Shown here: positions 53,260 to 62,371 of the stretch, one piece after another
Position numbering within the stretch: position 1 is the stretch's first letter
Layout: every line of letters begins with the position of its first letter
Assembly (NCBI RefSeq): GCF_001989615.1
Contig: NZ_CP019067.1
Coordinates: 1,550,001-1,614,000, forward strand
Source of the DNA: Halorientalis sp. IM1011
Lineage (GTDB): Archaea > Halobacteriota > Halobacteria > Halobacteriales > Haloarculaceae
DNA: 64,000 bases
Reading direction: 5' to 3'
The notes under the pieces: model-generated
Told to the model about the DNA's origin: nothing
Database searches by the model: none
The model's input: the letters and a program-made list of their open reading frames with translations, nothing else
Program-made: the position numbers and the translations under genes

Positions 53260-54216
53260 ATGGAGTCGAAACCGGAGCGACCTGTCGAGGAGCGGACGGG
53301 GGCGAGCGACGGGAAGGCGTCGGCCGCCGACGAGACGGACGGGTCGCCGGTTATCTCACGGCGCGGCGTCCTCGCGGGCGTCCTCGCGCTGGTCGGCATC
53401 CTGGTGGGCGTCGTCCTCCTGGCCCGGGCACGTCTGGCGAGCGCTCACGAGCAACTCGCGGACGAGGTGGTCGCGGACGCCGCCCCGCCCGCTGACGAGC
53501 CGTTCACACACGAGAACCTCGCGGGGCTGCCGGAACCGGCCCGGCGCTACTTCGAGACGGTGCTGACCGAGGGCCAGCCCTACGTCGAGACCGCCCGAGT
53601 GAGACAGGACGGCCAGCTCAGACTGGGCGACGCCGATTCGGCCTGGAAACCCATGACGGCGACCAACACCGTCAGCGTCTCGCCGCCGGGGTTCGTCTGG
53701 GACGCCGAGGTCGAGATGGCGCCGTTCCTGCCCGTCAGCGTCGTCGACACCTACCACGACGGCGAGGGATACCTCCGTGCGAAACTGCTCTCGCTGGTCA
53801 CCGTCGCCGAGGACGGCCCCGGCCCCGAGATGGACGAGGGCGAGCTCCTCCGGTACCTCGCGGAAGCGCCGTGGTACCCGACGGCGCTGTTGCCGGAAAG
53901 CGGCGTCACCTGGGAGTCCGTGAGCGACACCGCCGCGCGGGCGACGCTCACCGACGGCGACACGACCGTCTCGGCGGTCTTCCACTTCGACGACGAGCAC
54001 CGCGTCGAGCGGGTCGTCGCCGACCGCCCGCGCGCGACCGACGACGGCTACGAGCGGACGCGCTGGATCGGCCGCTTTAGCGACTACGAACGCCACGGCG
54101 GAATGGTCGTCCCCACGGCGGGCGAGGTCGCGTGGGACCTCCCCGACGGCGACCTGCCCTACTGGCGCGCGACCGTGTCGGGATTCGACTACCGACCGGC
54201 GCTGAACGACGACTGA
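53260..54216 (+). CDS. DUF6544-like membrane-anchored protein
   Basis: A 318-residue protein. A disordered acidic N-terminus (1-30) precedes an RRGVLAGVLALVGILVGVVL anchor helix (~34-55). The exported domain begins with LAGLPEPARRYFETVLTEGQ (~88-107), a hallmark of DUF6544 (formerly DUF6920), and continues with many beta strands (RQDGQLRLGDADSAWKPMTA, FVWDAEVEMAPFLPVSVVDT). The family probably binds lipophilic ligands or remodels envelope lipids, but evidence is thin. Promoter at 53227-53234. Confidence 0.75.
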   Translation: MESKPERPVEERTGASDGKASAADETDGSPVISRRGVLAGVLALVGILVGVVLLARARLASAHEQLADEVVADAAPPADEPFTHENLAGLPEPARRYFETVLTEGQPYVETARVRQDGQLRLGDADSAWKPMTATNTVSVSPPGFVWDAEVEMAPFLPVSVVDTYHDGEGYLRAKLLSLVTVAEDGPGPEMDEGELLRYLAEAPWYPTALLPESGVTWESVSDTAARATLTDGDTTVSAVFHFDDEHRVERVVADRPRATDDGYERTRWIGRFSDYERHGGMVVPTAGEVAWDLPDGDLPYWRATVSGFDYRPALNDD

Positions 54217-54254
54217 GCGAGGCGGGCGAGCGGGTGGCGGCGACGACGGCGACG

Positions 54255-54518
54255 TCAGACCTCGTCGTCGGGGTCGTGGCGCTCGGCCATCCGTTCGGCC
54301 TCGTCGGCGTAGCGCTGTCGGTCCTCGGGGTCGACGGGCTCTAACCTGTCGGCCTCGACCTCTTGCCCAGCCGTCACCGTCGAGTCGAACAGCATCTGGG
54401 TCGAGCGTTGCTGGAAGACCGCCCGTTCGCCGTCGGGCGTGGCGTAGACGAGTGTCACCATGTCCTCGTGTTCGTACTCGCGGGCGACCAGCCACGTGCG
54501 GACGGTGTCGTCGGTCAT
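54255..54518 (-). CDS. Small haloarchaeal protein, tandem paralogue A
   Basis: An 87-residue acidic protein. Its N-terminal half (TWLVAREYEHEDMVTLVYAT, then PDGERAVFQQRSTQML) aligns closely with that of the upstream gene (54518-54784). Likely a small beta-sheet domain formed by these strands plus a charged helical tail (EDRQRYADEAERMAERHDPD). Its ATG overlaps the stop of the paralogue by one base (TGATG). Function unknown; neither copy has catalytic motifs. Confidence 0.72.
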   Translation of the reverse strand: MTDDTVRTWLVAREYEHEDMVTLVYATPDGERAVFQQRSTQMLFDSTVTAGQEVEADRLEPVDPEDRQRYADEAERMAERHDPDDEV

Positions 54519-54784
54519 CAGATCTCGTCGTCGGGGGCGTTGTTCTCGGCGACGCGGGCGGCCTCGGTGGCGTAGCGCTCCCGGAGGTCGGGGTCCTCTA
54601 CTGGTTGCAACTGGTCGGGCGAGGCCTCTTTGGCAGCGGTGACGCCCGCGCCCTGGAGCATGTTCGAAGAGCGGTTGCTCTGCATGTAGCGCTCGCCGTC
54701 GGGCGTGGCGTAGACGAGCGTCAGCAGTCCCTTGTCGCTGTACTCGCGCTCGACGAGCCAGACCCGTTCGGTCGCCTCGGTCAT
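54518..54784 (-). CDS. Small haloarchaeal protein, tandem paralogue B
   Basis: An 88-residue protein, VWLVEREYSDKGLLTLVYAT then PDGERYMQSNRSSNML, about half identical to its neighbour and with the same length and layout. It ends ATEAARVAENNAPDDEI. The two genes are translationally coupled (TGATG), implying a heteromeric pair from a recent tandem duplication. Role unknown. Confidence 0.72.
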   Translation of the reverse strand: MTEATERVWLVEREYSDKGLLTLVYATPDGERYMQSNRSSNMLQGAGVTAAKEASPDQLQPVEDPDLRERYATEAARVAENNAPDDEI

Positions 54785-54884
54785 ACCGGCGCTTGTGGAC
54801 CGGCCGGCTTGTATCCACCCATCGCGGCTCCACGGCCGAGTCGCGCGCCAGATTCATGTGAACGGCTCGCGAACCGGCGAGCCG

Positions 54885-55631
54885 ATGACCCGCTGGGAGG
54901 ACCGGGCGAGCGAGCGACTCCGGGACGGCGAGACGATCGAAGCGAGCGTCCCGGTCGGAGACGACGGCCTCGTCGTCACTAGCCAGCGCGTGTTCGCGTT
55001 CACGCCCGAGGGCGACGGCGCGAACTTCCGGTCGGTCGAGCGACCGAACGTGGAGCGCGTCGGCACGGCGGCCACGAGCGAGACCGACTGGCTCGGCCGC
55101 GCCGGCAAGACCGCGCTGGCCGGCCTCGCGGGCGTCGCGCTCGGCCTGACCGTCGACTTCGGTGGCCTGCTGGATCTGGGCGACATCGGCGGGCAGGGGA
55201 CCAGCCGGGTCGGTATGGGCGGGATGCTCGCGGTCCTCCGGCAGGTGTCGCGGTTGCTGGAACTCCTCGACGAAGCCCTGCTGATCGGGGGGCTCCTCGC
55301 ACTGGCGGGCGCGCTCGGAGCGCTGGGGCTGTACCTCCAGAGCCGGACGGAGACGGTTCGGATCGCGGTCGCCGGCGACGAGGACCTGCACGTACCGGCC
55401 GACGACCGGCGTGACGCGGTCGCGCGGGTGCGCCGGCATCTCGCCGACGACGGTGGTCCGCCGACGCCGGTCGACGCGGGAACCCAAAAGCGGGACGCCG
55501 GCGTGAAGGACCGATCGGTCGACGCCGACCCGGCCGAAGGGAGCCCCCGCGACCGTGGGACGCTGGGGACAGTGCTGGACTCGCTACGGACGGAATCGGG
55601 GCCATCGAGTGACCGCGCCGACGAAGAGTAA
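54885..55631 (+). CDS. Membrane protein with PH-like N-terminal domain
   Basis: A 248-residue protein. Residues 1-65 ([34 protein letters not shown]) resemble a short bacterial PH-like domain. Two or three hydrophobic helices follow (~70-95, ~118-130 and ~135-155), then an [20 protein letters not shown] strand repeat and a long disordered acidic C-terminus. Probably a peripheral envelope-stress or scaffold protein; not a named family. It ends 35 nt before uvrC on the same strand. Confidence 0.65.
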   Translation: MTRWEDRASERLRDGETIEASVPVGDDGLVVTSQRVFAFTPEGDGANFRSVERPNVERVGTAATSETDWLGRAGKTALAGLAGVALGLTVDFGGLLDLGDIGGQGTSRVGMGGMLAVLRQVSRLLELLDEALLIGGLLALAGALGALGLYLQSRTETVRIAVAGDEDLHVPADDRRDAVARVRRHLADDGGPPTPVDAGTQKRDAGVKDRSVDADPAEGSPRDRGTLGTVLDSLRTESGPSSDRADEE

Positions 55632-55665
55632 TCCACATACGCCGCGGGCACGTACGGCCCTCGAG

Positions 55666-57423
55666 ATGGACCCGAACGAGGTTCGGGACCGGGCGGCCGA
55701 CCTGCCCCGCGAGCCGGGGAGCTACCAGTTCCTCGCCGACTCGGGGACCGTCCTGTACGTCGGGAAAGCCGTCGACCTGCGCGACCGGGTGCGCTCCTAC
55801 GCCGATCCCAGAAGCGAGCGCATCCGTCGGATGGTCGAGCGGGCCGTCGACGTGGAGGTGGCCGTCACCGACACCGAGACACAGGCCCTGCTGCTGGAAG
55901 CGAACCTCATCAAGCGCCACCAGCCCCGGTACAACGTCCGGCTGAAAGACGACAAGTCCTACCCGCTGGTGCAGTTGACCGACCACGCCGTGCCCCGGAT
56001 CGAGATCACCCGCGATCCCGACGACGACGCGACCGTCTACGGCCCCTTCACCGACAAGGGTCGCGTCGAGACGGCCGTGAAGGCCCTGCGGGAGACCTAC
56101 GGCCTGCGTGGGTGTTCGGATCACAAGTACAGCAACCGCGACCGCCCGTGTCTCGACTACGAGGTCGGACTCTGTACCGCGCCCTGCACCGGCGAGATCA
56201 GTCAGGGCGAGTACGCCGCGGACGTGGCGAGCGTCCGCCGGTTCTTCGAGGGCGAGACGGGCGTGCTGGCCGATCCCCTCCGCCAGGAGATGGAGCGAGC
56301 GGCACAGGGAGCGGAGTTCGAGCGCGCTGCCAACCTCCGGGACCGACTGCGCGCCGTCGAGGCGTTCCACGGTGAGGGCGGCGAGGCCGTCAGCGCCGGC
56401 GAGGGCGACCGCGAGCGGGCGGTCGACGTGCTCGGCGCGACCGTCGAGGGCGACGAGGCGACCGTCGCGCGCCTGCACGCTGCCGACGGGCAACTGGTCG
56501 AGCGCGAGCGCCACACGCTGGCCGCCCCCGAGGGCGAGGGCGGAGCGACCCGCATGGGTGCGGTGTTCGACGCCTTCGTCCCCCAGTACTACGCCGAGCG
56601 CGAGTTGCCCGACGCCATCCTGCTGCCAGAGCGGCCCGAGGACCCCGAACTCGACGCCTGGCTCGCCGCGGAGGGCGTCGACGTCCGGGTCCCGGGCGCG
56701 GGCCGGGAGGCCAAACTCGTCGATCTGGCGCTGAAGAACGCCCGCCGCGGCGTCGGCGCGCGGGGCGACGAGGGGGCAGCGCTCGCGAGCGCGCTCGGCA
56801 TTGACACACCTGTCGAGCGCATCGAAGGGTTCGACGTGAGCCACGCACAGGGGAGTGCCGTCGTGGGCAGTAACGTGACGTTCGTCGACGGGAGCCCCGA
56901 GAAGAGCGACTACCGGCGGCGAAAGCTCGACGAGCGCAACGACGACTACGCGAACATGCGCGCGCTGGTGCGCTGGCGGGCCGAGCGCGCCGTCGAGGGC
57001 CGGGACGACCGACCCGACCCCGACCTGCTGTTGATCGACGGCGGCGACGGGCAACTCGGGGCGGCACGGGACGCACTGGCCGAGACTGGCTGGAACGTCC
57101 CGGCCATCGCGCTCGCGAAGGACGAGGAACTGGTGGTTACTCCCGCCGGCACGTACGACTGGGACGACGACGCGCCGCATCTCCACCTGTGTCAGCGCGT
57201 CCGCGACGAAGCGCACCGCTTCGCCGTCCAGTACCACCAGTCGCTCCGGGACGACGTGTCGACGGCGCTCGACGACGTGCCCGGAGTGGGTCCGGAGACG
57301 CGCCGGCGACTCCTCCGGCGGTTCGGCAGCGTCGAGAACGTCCGCGGGGCAGACCCCGGCCAGCTCCAGCAGGTCGACGGCGTCGGCGAGAAGACCGCCG
57401 AGACCATCGCGTCGCGCCTGTGA
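55666..57423 (+). CDS. uvrC: Excinuclease ABC subunit C
   Basis: A 585-residue UvrC. GIY-YIG nuclease domain at the N-terminus ([20 protein letters not shown], 3' incision), Cys-rich loop ([20 protein letters not shown]), UVR motif (~200-235) for UvrB contact, UvrC RNase-H-like domain with [18 protein letters not shown] and [13 protein letters not shown] (5' incision), and a C-terminal tandem HhH ([20 protein letters not shown]). Bacterial-type nucleotide excision repair, with uvrB 5.2 kb downstream. Start ATG at 55666; slightly shorter than the ~600 typical length. Confidence 0.96.
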   Translation: MDPNEVRDRAADLPREPGSYQFLADSGTVLYVGKAVDLRDRVRSYADPRSERIRRMVERAVDVEVAVTDTETQALLLEANLIKRHQPRYNVRLKDDKSYPLVQLTDHAVPRIEITRDPDDDATVYGPFTDKGRVETAVKALRETYGLRGCSDHKYSNRDRPCLDYEVGLCTAPCTGEISQGEYAADVASVRRFFEGETGVLADPLRQEMERAAQGAEFERAANLRDRLRAVEAFHGEGGEAVSAGEGDRERAVDVLGATVEGDEATVARLHAADGQLVERERHTLAAPEGEGGATRMGAVFDAFVPQYYAERELPDAILLPERPEDPELDAWLAAEGVDVRVPGAGREAKLVDLALKNARRGVGARGDEGAALASALGIDTPVERIEGFDVSHAQGSAVVGSNVTFVDGSPEKSDYRRRKLDERNDDYANMRALVRWRAERAVEGRDDRPDPDLLLIDGGDGQLGAARDALAETGWNVPAIALAKDEELVVTPAGTYDWDDDAPHLHLCQRVRDEAHRFAVQYHQSLRDDVSTALDDVPGVGPETRRRLLRRFGSVENVRGADPGQLQQVDGVGEKTAETIASRL

Positions 57424-57536
57424 GGCCGACCGAGGAAGGAACCGGATTTATCCGACAGATCGTGCGATGGGGTTCGGGTGTCGTCTGGGTAAATTTCGTT
57501 CGTCCGTCAGTGCGAAAATTCTAAGGTGTCGTAGAT

Positions 57537-57715
57537 TGATATAAAATTGCACATGGGAGGGGGACCGGACAGCGCGAGCGCCGCCGGGGGGACGGCGCTC
57601 GGAGAACGGCCCGGGGCGTGGACGACCGGCCGGGAGACGCGGGTGTGTCGATCCGGGGGGAGTCGGCGGGACCGTCGGCGACGCGCTCGCGGGCGTGCCG
57701 GTGGGGGACCCGACG
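57537..57715 (+). promoter_or_regulatory. Promoter and long GC-rich leader of the surface-protein gene
   Basis: GATATAAAA (57537-57545) in an AT-rich island is a strong TATA candidate. Its transcription start would fall near 57566-57572, leaving about 145 nt of very GC-rich 5' untranslated sequence before the ATG at 57716. A second AT-rich box (GGGTAAATTTCG) lies near 57488. The 292-nt gap after uvrC contains no supported gene. Confidence 0.4.
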
Positions 57716-59281
57716 ATGGGACGTAACGCTGTTCGCTGGCCGCTGATCGGTGGGCTCGCCGTCCTCGTGGTCGTCGCGGTGCTCGGCGGCGTCGCGCTGT
57801 CGAACGCGGGACCGGCCAGCGCAGCGGTCGGGGCCCAGGCCGACGATACCGACTGGAACACGACCAATGGATCGGGTGCGGTGGCCGACGGCTGTCCGCC
57901 CGGCGACGCGCTCCGGAAGGAGGTGTACGACGGGCTGGAAGACCGCTCGGTCGAGGAGGTCCGGTCGGTGATTCCGGACGACGCCGTCCAGTGTCTCCCG
58001 GCGGACGTCCGCAACACTCTGGAACTCGAAAACGAAAGCGACGGCAACGGGACCGACGGCGACGACTGTCCGTCGGCGGAGGCGATCCGGGCGGAGGTCG
58101 ACACGGAACTCGTCACCAGTTCGAAAGCCGAGGTCCGAGCGGCCCTCTCGGAGGACGAGATCGCCTGCCTCCCCGCGGACGTGATCGACCAACTCGACAT
58201 TGGCACGGGATCGGAGAACGGGACGGAGGACTCGAACGACAGCAGTTCGGGCGGGATCGAGTGTCCGTCGGACGCGGAGATGCGGGTGGCGGTCGAGACG
58301 GCGCTCGCGGACGGTTCGGTCACGACGGTCCGCGAGCAGATCCCCGAGGACTACAGGGATTGCCTCCCGACGGACGTGAAAGACGAGTTGAACATCGAAG
58401 ACGACGCGGCGAACGCGTCGGCGGCTACGGACCCCGAGACCGAGAGCGGGGACGCGAGCGGGACCGAGACGGAGGGCGTCGACTGTCCGGCGCCCGAGAC
58501 GGTTCGGGAGGAGGTCAACATGACGCTCGAACGGATGTCGGCCGCGCAGTTCCGGACGATGGTCCACGAGGACTACGTGGAGTGTTTCCCGCCCGACGTC
58601 CGCGAGCGACTCGGGTTGACGGCGACCGCTGGGACGGACTCGGACGGCGGGACGCCGACCGACGCCGACACGTCGGTCGACGGCCCGGGGTCGACGGGGG
58701 CAGACTCGGGCGGTGCCGGGGTCGGCGGTGACCCCGCGACCGTCAGCAGCGACGAACTCACCGACTCGGACGACGACGGCGTGCCGGACCGGTACGACTA
58801 CGCGCCCCGCGATCCCGACGTGCAATCGAAAAACGACGTGCAGGCGGCCGGCGATCCCGGCAGTGACGACGGGAGCGGCGGGAGCGGCGACGAGATCCCG
58901 GTCGCCGCGGGGTCGGCGTTGCTACTCGTGCTGGCCGCCGGCATCGGTGGGGTCGTCTACCGGCGCTACGGCGGGCCGTCTGGCGGGGCCGACGACGAGT
59001 TGCCCCGGCCGTCCGAACCGGTGGCGACCGGCGAAGCGAGCGCCCAGCCCCACGACGTGTTCGGCGAGAGCGCGTTCGATCCCGACGGTGCCGCCGGTTC
59101 GGGAACGGAGTTCACCTTCGACGAGCACGGTGACGACGACGGGTTCGTCTTCGACAATGACGACGAAGACGTGATCACGCTCGACAGCGACGGGTCGGTC
59201 GCCGACGAGGAGGTCGACGCCGGCTTCGTCTTCGAGGGAGGCCCCGAACTCGACGAGGGTGGTGAACCGGCGGACGATTGA
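57716..59281 (+). CDS. Cell-surface protein with four two-cysteine repeats and a TSP3-like Ca2+ motif
   Basis: A 521-residue protein. Signal peptide (~8-36), four ~45-residue modules with cysteines at 60/93, 118/151, 183/216 and 257/290 (each pair 33 apart, e.g. CPSAEAIRAEV at the start and CLPADV at the end), joined by Asn/Ser/Thr/Asp-rich linkers. A DSDDDGVPDRYDYAPRDPDV segment (~345-364) matches a thrombospondin type-3 Ca2+-binding repeat. A transmembrane helix (~395-417) is followed by a ~100-residue acidic cytoplasmic tail. Many NxT/NxS sites. Probably a surface adhesin or sensor; the module is not one I recognise. Confidence 0.82.
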   Translation: MGRNAVRWPLIGGLAVLVVVAVLGGVALSNAGPASAAVGAQADDTDWNTTNGSGAVADGCPPGDALRKEVYDGLEDRSVEEVRSVIPDDAVQCLPADVRNTLELENESDGNGTDGDDCPSAEAIRAEVDTELVTSSKAEVRAALSEDEIACLPADVIDQLDIGTGSENGTEDSNDSSSGGIECPSDAEMRVAVETALADGSVTTVREQIPEDYRDCLPTDVKDELNIEDDAANASAATDPETESGDASGTETEGVDCPAPETVREEVNMTLERMSAAQFRTMVHEDYVECFPPDVRERLGLTATAGTDSDGGTPTDADTSVDGPGSTGADSGGAGVGGDPATVSSDELTDSDDDGVPDRYDYAPRDPDVQSKNDVQAAGDPGSDDGSGGSGDEIPVAAGSALLLVLAAGIGGVVYRRYGGPSGGADDELPRPSEPVATGEASAQPHDVFGESAFDPDGAAGSGTEFTFDEHGDDDGFVFDNDDEDVITLDSDGSVADEEVDAGFVFEGGPELDEGGEPADD

Positions 59282-59283
59282 CG

Positions 59284-59308
59284 GGAGGTCGAGCGTAGCG
59301 AGACCTCC
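59284..59308 (+). repeat. Hairpin with GNA-triloop core
   Basis: GGAGGTC (59284-59290) and GACCTCC (59302-59308) enclose GAGCGTAGCGA, the same 11-nt core type as at 23256-23282 (one base different). It begins 3 nt after the surface-protein stop. Confidence 0.6.
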
Positions 59309-59328
59309 TATCGTGCGAGCGGGGAGTG

Positions 59329-59355
59329 CGAGACTCGACCGTAGGGAGAGTCTCG
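59329..59355 (+). repeat. Second hairpin with compensated GNA-triloop core
   Basis: CGAGACTC (59329-59336) and GAGTCTCG (59348-59355) enclose GACCGTAGGGA. Compared with GAGCGTAGCGA the G-C pair in the core is swapped for C-G, keeping the fold. It is followed by a GC-rich palindromic stretch (GGGCCCGGCCC) around 59365-59376. Confidence 0.6.
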
Positions 59356-59413
59356 AAACGCGAGCGGGCCCGGCCCGCGAGCCGGGCAGCCCAAACCAGT
59401 TCGTTCACTAACA

Positions 59414-59420
59414 GTTAAAC
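59414..59420 (+). promoter_or_regulatory. TATA box of the SPFH gene
   Basis: GTTAAAC about 27 nt before the ATG at 59444. Confidence 0.5.
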
Positions 59421-59443
59421 CGGAGGGCGTCGAACTCGCTCCC

Positions 59444-60589
59444 ATGAGCGACCGGGGCCGCGAGAGTCTCGCGTACAGGCTCGGACGGGCGAGCGCGAGC
59501 GGTGGCTCGCCGGCCTCGGCCCGCAGACTCGCAGCGACGCTGGCGGGCTTCGCCATCGTTCTCTTCCTCTTCGACGCGATCGGCGGAACGGAACTCGTCG
59601 GGATGCTCGTGCTGGCGATCGCGGTGGTCGCGGTCGACAGCGCCGTCGTGATCGTCCAGGCCACCGAGAAACAGGTCCTGACGGTGCTGGGGAGCTACCG
59701 GAAGACACTCGATCCGGGTCTCAACCTCGTGCCGCCGTTCGTCTCGTCGACCCACAGCTACGACATGCGGACCCAGACGCTGGACGTGCCCACACAGGAG
59801 GCGATCACGCGGGACAACTCCCCCGTCACCGCGGACGCCGTCATCTACGTGAAGGTGATGGACGCGAAGAAGGCGTTCCTGGAGGTCGAGGACTACACGC
59901 GGGCGGTCTCGAACCTCGCCCAGACGACGCTGCGGGCGGTGCTGGGCGACATGGAACTGGACGAGACGCTGAGCAGGCGCACCGAGATCAACACGGCCAT
60001 CCGCCGGGAACTGGAGGGGCCGACCGACGAGTGGGGCGTCCGGGTCGAATCGGTCGAGGTCCGGGAGGTGAAACCCTCCGCCGACGTGGAGGACGCGATG
60101 GAGCAACAGACCGCCGCCGAGCGTCGCCGCCGTGCGATGATCCTCGAAGCCCAGGGCGAGCGCCGCTCGGCCATCGAGCGCGCACAGGGTGACAAGCAGT
60201 CGGACATCATCCGCGCGCAGGGTGAGAAACAGAGCCAGATCCTTGAAACACAGGGCGACGCCATCTCGACGGTCCTGCGCGCGCGGTCCGCCGAGTCGAT
60301 GGGCGAGCGGGCGATCATCGACCGCGGTATGGACGCGCTCGACTCCATCGGGCGGAGCGAGTCGACGACGTACGTCCTGCCACAGGAACTGTCCTCGATG
60401 GTCGGCCGGTACGGCAAACACCTCACCGGCAGCGACGTGGCGGCGGACGGCGAGTCACTGGAGAGCCTGGACTTCGGCGCCGAGACCCGCGAACTCCTCG
60501 GGCTGGACGACATCGAGGAGACGCTGGAGACGCCCGATACCGAGGCCGAGCGGGCCGAGGGGGCCGCGGCCGAAGCCGAGGCCGACTGA
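59444..60589 (+). CDS. SPFH/Band 7 (stomatin-like) membrane protein
   Basis: A 381-residue protein. A soluble Ser/Gly/Ala N-terminus, two hydrophobic segments (~27-45 and ~50-68), then an SPFH domain (~70-210: VIVQATEKQVLTVLGSYRKT, LDPGLNLVPPFV, MRTQTLDVPTQEAITRDNSP, VTADAVIYVKV). A long coiled-coil tail follows (AERRRRAMILEAQGERRSAI, ERAQGDKQSDIIRAQGEKQS), ending in acidic residues. Band 7 proteins oligomerise in the membrane and scaffold proteases or channels. No NfeD partner is adjacent. Confidence 0.92.
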   Translation: MSDRGRESLAYRLGRASASGGSPASARRLAATLAGFAIVLFLFDAIGGTELVGMLVLAIAVVAVDSAVVIVQATEKQVLTVLGSYRKTLDPGLNLVPPFVSSTHSYDMRTQTLDVPTQEAITRDNSPVTADAVIYVKVMDAKKAFLEVEDYTRAVSNLAQTTLRAVLGDMELDETLSRRTEINTAIRRELEGPTDEWGVRVESVEVREVKPSADVEDAMEQQTAAERRRRAMILEAQGERRSAIERAQGDKQSDIIRAQGEKQSQILETQGDAISTVLRARSAESMGERAIIDRGMDALDSIGRSESTTYVLPQELSSMVGRYGKHLTGSDVAADGESLESLDFGAETRELLGLDDIEETLETPDTEAERAEGAAAEAEAD

Positions 60590-60591
60590 AC

Positions 60592-61029
60592 TCAGTCCTC
60601 GTCGAGTCTGACGGTCATCACGGGGACCGGGGACTTGCGGACGACTTTCTCCGCGACGCTGCCGATGAGGTAGTGGTCGATGCCGGTCCGGCCGTGGGTG
60701 CCCATGACGACGAGGTCGACCCCGACGTCGTCGATGGCGTCGAGGATCGCGGTCTTGGGGACGCCCGCTTCGACGTGGGTTTCGACGGGCACGCCGTCGG
60801 GGAGCACGGCGACGGCGTCGTCGACGGCGGCCTCGGCGCGCTCGCGTTCGGCCTCGTCCCAGACCTCGGTCGAGATACCGCTGCTGGGGCTCTCGAAGCG
60901 GTTGCGCGAGTCGGCGACCGAGAGGACGTGGACGGTGGCGTCGAACCGTTCGGCCACGGTACCGGCGTGGTCGGCGGCCGCTGCGACGCCCTCGCTGCCG
61001 TCGGTCGGAAGCAGAATGTCCTGGTACAT
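60592..61029 (-). CDS. Universal stress protein UspA family
   Basis: A 145-residue UspA-domain protein. N-terminal MYQDILLPTDGSEGVAAAAD and the C-terminal ATP-binding signature GTHGRTGIDHYLIGSVAEKV (G-x2-G-x9-G-S). ATP-binding type of UspA, likely a homodimer acting in stress resistance or as a regulatory partner. Convergent with the SPFH gene (2 nt between stops) and 39 nt downstream of the TauE gene, so it may be co-transcribed with it. Confidence 0.93.
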   Translation of the reverse strand: MYQDILLPTDGSEGVAAAADHAGTVAERFDATVHVLSVADSRNRFESPSSGISTEVWDEAERERAEAAVDDAVAVLPDGVPVETHVEAGVPKTAILDAIDDVGVDLVVMGTHGRTGIDHYLIGSVAEKVVRKSPVPVMTVRLDED

Positions 61030-61068
61030 GGTTCGTGGATGCGGGTCCGGGCGTAAAACGGCCGGGGG

Positions 61069-62154
61069 TCAGAAGCCGCCGACGGCCATCAGGAACAGCG
61101 CGACGGAGATGATGGTGAAGAGGCCGGCGACGCCCAGCGTCAGGGTGTCGGTGTCCAGCGCGTTCGAGACGTAGGGCGCGATCTGACCGCCCAGCGTACA
61201 GGCGGGAACGGTGAACACGACCATGTTCCACGGCGTCGAGGCGAGTGACAGCGAGTGTGCGCCCGGGACGAATGAACCGCCGAAGACGTGGACGAGTGAC
61301 GCGAGGACCGCCGTGCTGGCGACCACGATGTGGTTCGTCCCGATGGCGACCCGGACCGGGACCTTCGTCCGGAGCTGGGAGATGATCCCGAGTTCGCCGA
61401 TGCCGAACCCGGCCAGGCCCTGGAACGCGCCGCCGATGCCGTAGTTGGCGAACCGTTCGAGATAGCCCGACCACGTGTACTCGTACGTGTCGCCGTCGCG
61501 GTCGACGCGCGTCACGCCCCCGTCCTCGTCGACGCCGACGCCTGCCGGGCCGAGTTTGTCGTCGTCGTCGGGGAGTTCGGGGTCGGCTCCGCCGTCGGCC
61601 GACACCGCCTCGTCGCTCTCGGCCGGTTCCTCGTGGGAGAGGTCGGCGACGTACAGGAGGTACGCCGCGGCGATCAGCGCGACACCGAGCGCGAAGTGGA
61701 ACAGCGGTTCGGGGATGAAGAAGGACAGAATCGCACCGCCGACGACGAACGGGACCGCGCCGGCAAGGAGGGACAGCGCCAGTCGGCGGTCGACGAGCCC
61801 GTACTGGATGAACGCGATGGACGAGCTTCCAACGCCGAACGACTCACTGATGAGACCGACCTTCACCAGTGTGGGCGGATCGAGGTCGTACCCCGCGATC
61901 AACGGGAAGATGAAGATCAGGAAGGGCACGAACATGGCCGACCCGCTGATGCCGACCGTGTTGACGATGATCGCACCGAGCAGGAAGAAAAAGAACAGCC
62001 ACCAGTACTCCAACCAGTAGCTCATTCCGCTGCCTTCCGTCGGCGCGAACAGCACTACCGCGGCCACGAAGATGATCGGTGCGGCGGCGACGAAGAGGTG
62101 TTGATACCTCAGGAACGTCTTCTGGAGCCTGCTGGACCTTGACGACGCGGTCAT
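61069..62154 (-). CDS. TauE/SafE family anion exporter
   Basis: A 361-residue membrane protein with about eight transmembrane helices in two TauE halves. First-half signature NTVGISGSAMFVPFLIFIFP; second-half GGAFQGLAGFGIGELGIISQ. A charged cytoplasmic loop (~165-225: ESDEAVSADGGADPELPDDD) links the halves. Relatives export sulfite, sulfoacetate or other organosulfur anions. The start at 62154 removes an unlikely 30-residue extension. Adjacent to the UspA gene on the same strand. Confidence 0.88.
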   Translation of the reverse strand: MTASSRSSRLQKTFLRYQHLFVAAAPIIFVAAVVLFAPTEGSGMSYWLEYWWLFFFFLLGAIIVNTVGISGSAMFVPFLIFIFPLIAGYDLDPPTLVKVGLISESFGVGSSSIAFIQYGLVDRRLALSLLAGAVPFVVGGAILSFFIPEPLFHFALGVALIAAAYLLYVADLSHEEPAESDEAVSADGGADPELPDDDDKLGPAGVGVDEDGGVTRVDRDGDTYEYTWSGYLERFANYGIGGAFQGLAGFGIGELGIISQLRTKVPVRVAIGTNHIVVASTAVLASLVHVFGGSFVPGAHSLSLASTPWNMVVFTVPACTLGGQIAPYVSNALDTDTLTLGVAGLFTIISVALFLMAVGGF

Positions 62155-62335
62155 TTGAGCTTGGCCCGCGATTTGGGAATTGCCTCTGAAATACCTTGTC
62201 GTTCGTTCGGCGAATGACCCGTGACAACTGCACACAACCGGCAATTTTTCTATCGGAGGTGACTGACCGTTAATTTCGCTGCCCCACTGTGTGGCGTTAG
62301 TTGCCGACGCGTCCAGCGACGGCCACCGCCCCCGA

Positions 62336-62344
62336 ATTTTTATT
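62336..62344 (+). promoter_or_regulatory. TATA box of the 62372 gene
   Basis: ATTTTTATT around 62336-62344, about 30 nt before the ATG at 62372. The remaining sequence between 62155 and 62335 shows no gene. Confidence 0.5.
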
Positions 62345-62371
62345 ACAGACCCGGATAAACTAATGTGTGTA

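Noticed and set aside
57211-57235. CGAAGCG/CGCTTCG inverted repeat inside uvrC
   Set aside because: It encodes the conserved RDEAHRFA segment of UvrC, so the symmetry is a by-product of codon choice and not an inserted element.
57553-57726. 58-codon ORF starting MGGGPDSASAA upstream of the surface-protein gene
   Set aside because: Its ATG lies before the transcription start expected from the TATA box at 57537-57545, and its Arg/Gly-rich product is unlike genuine haloarchaeal proteins.
59356-59400. GC-rich palindromic stretch GGGCCCGGCCC after the paired hairpins
   Set aside because: Composition alone makes short palindromes likely at this G+C content. Unlike the two hairpins before it, there is no shared core or long arm, so it is not listed separately.
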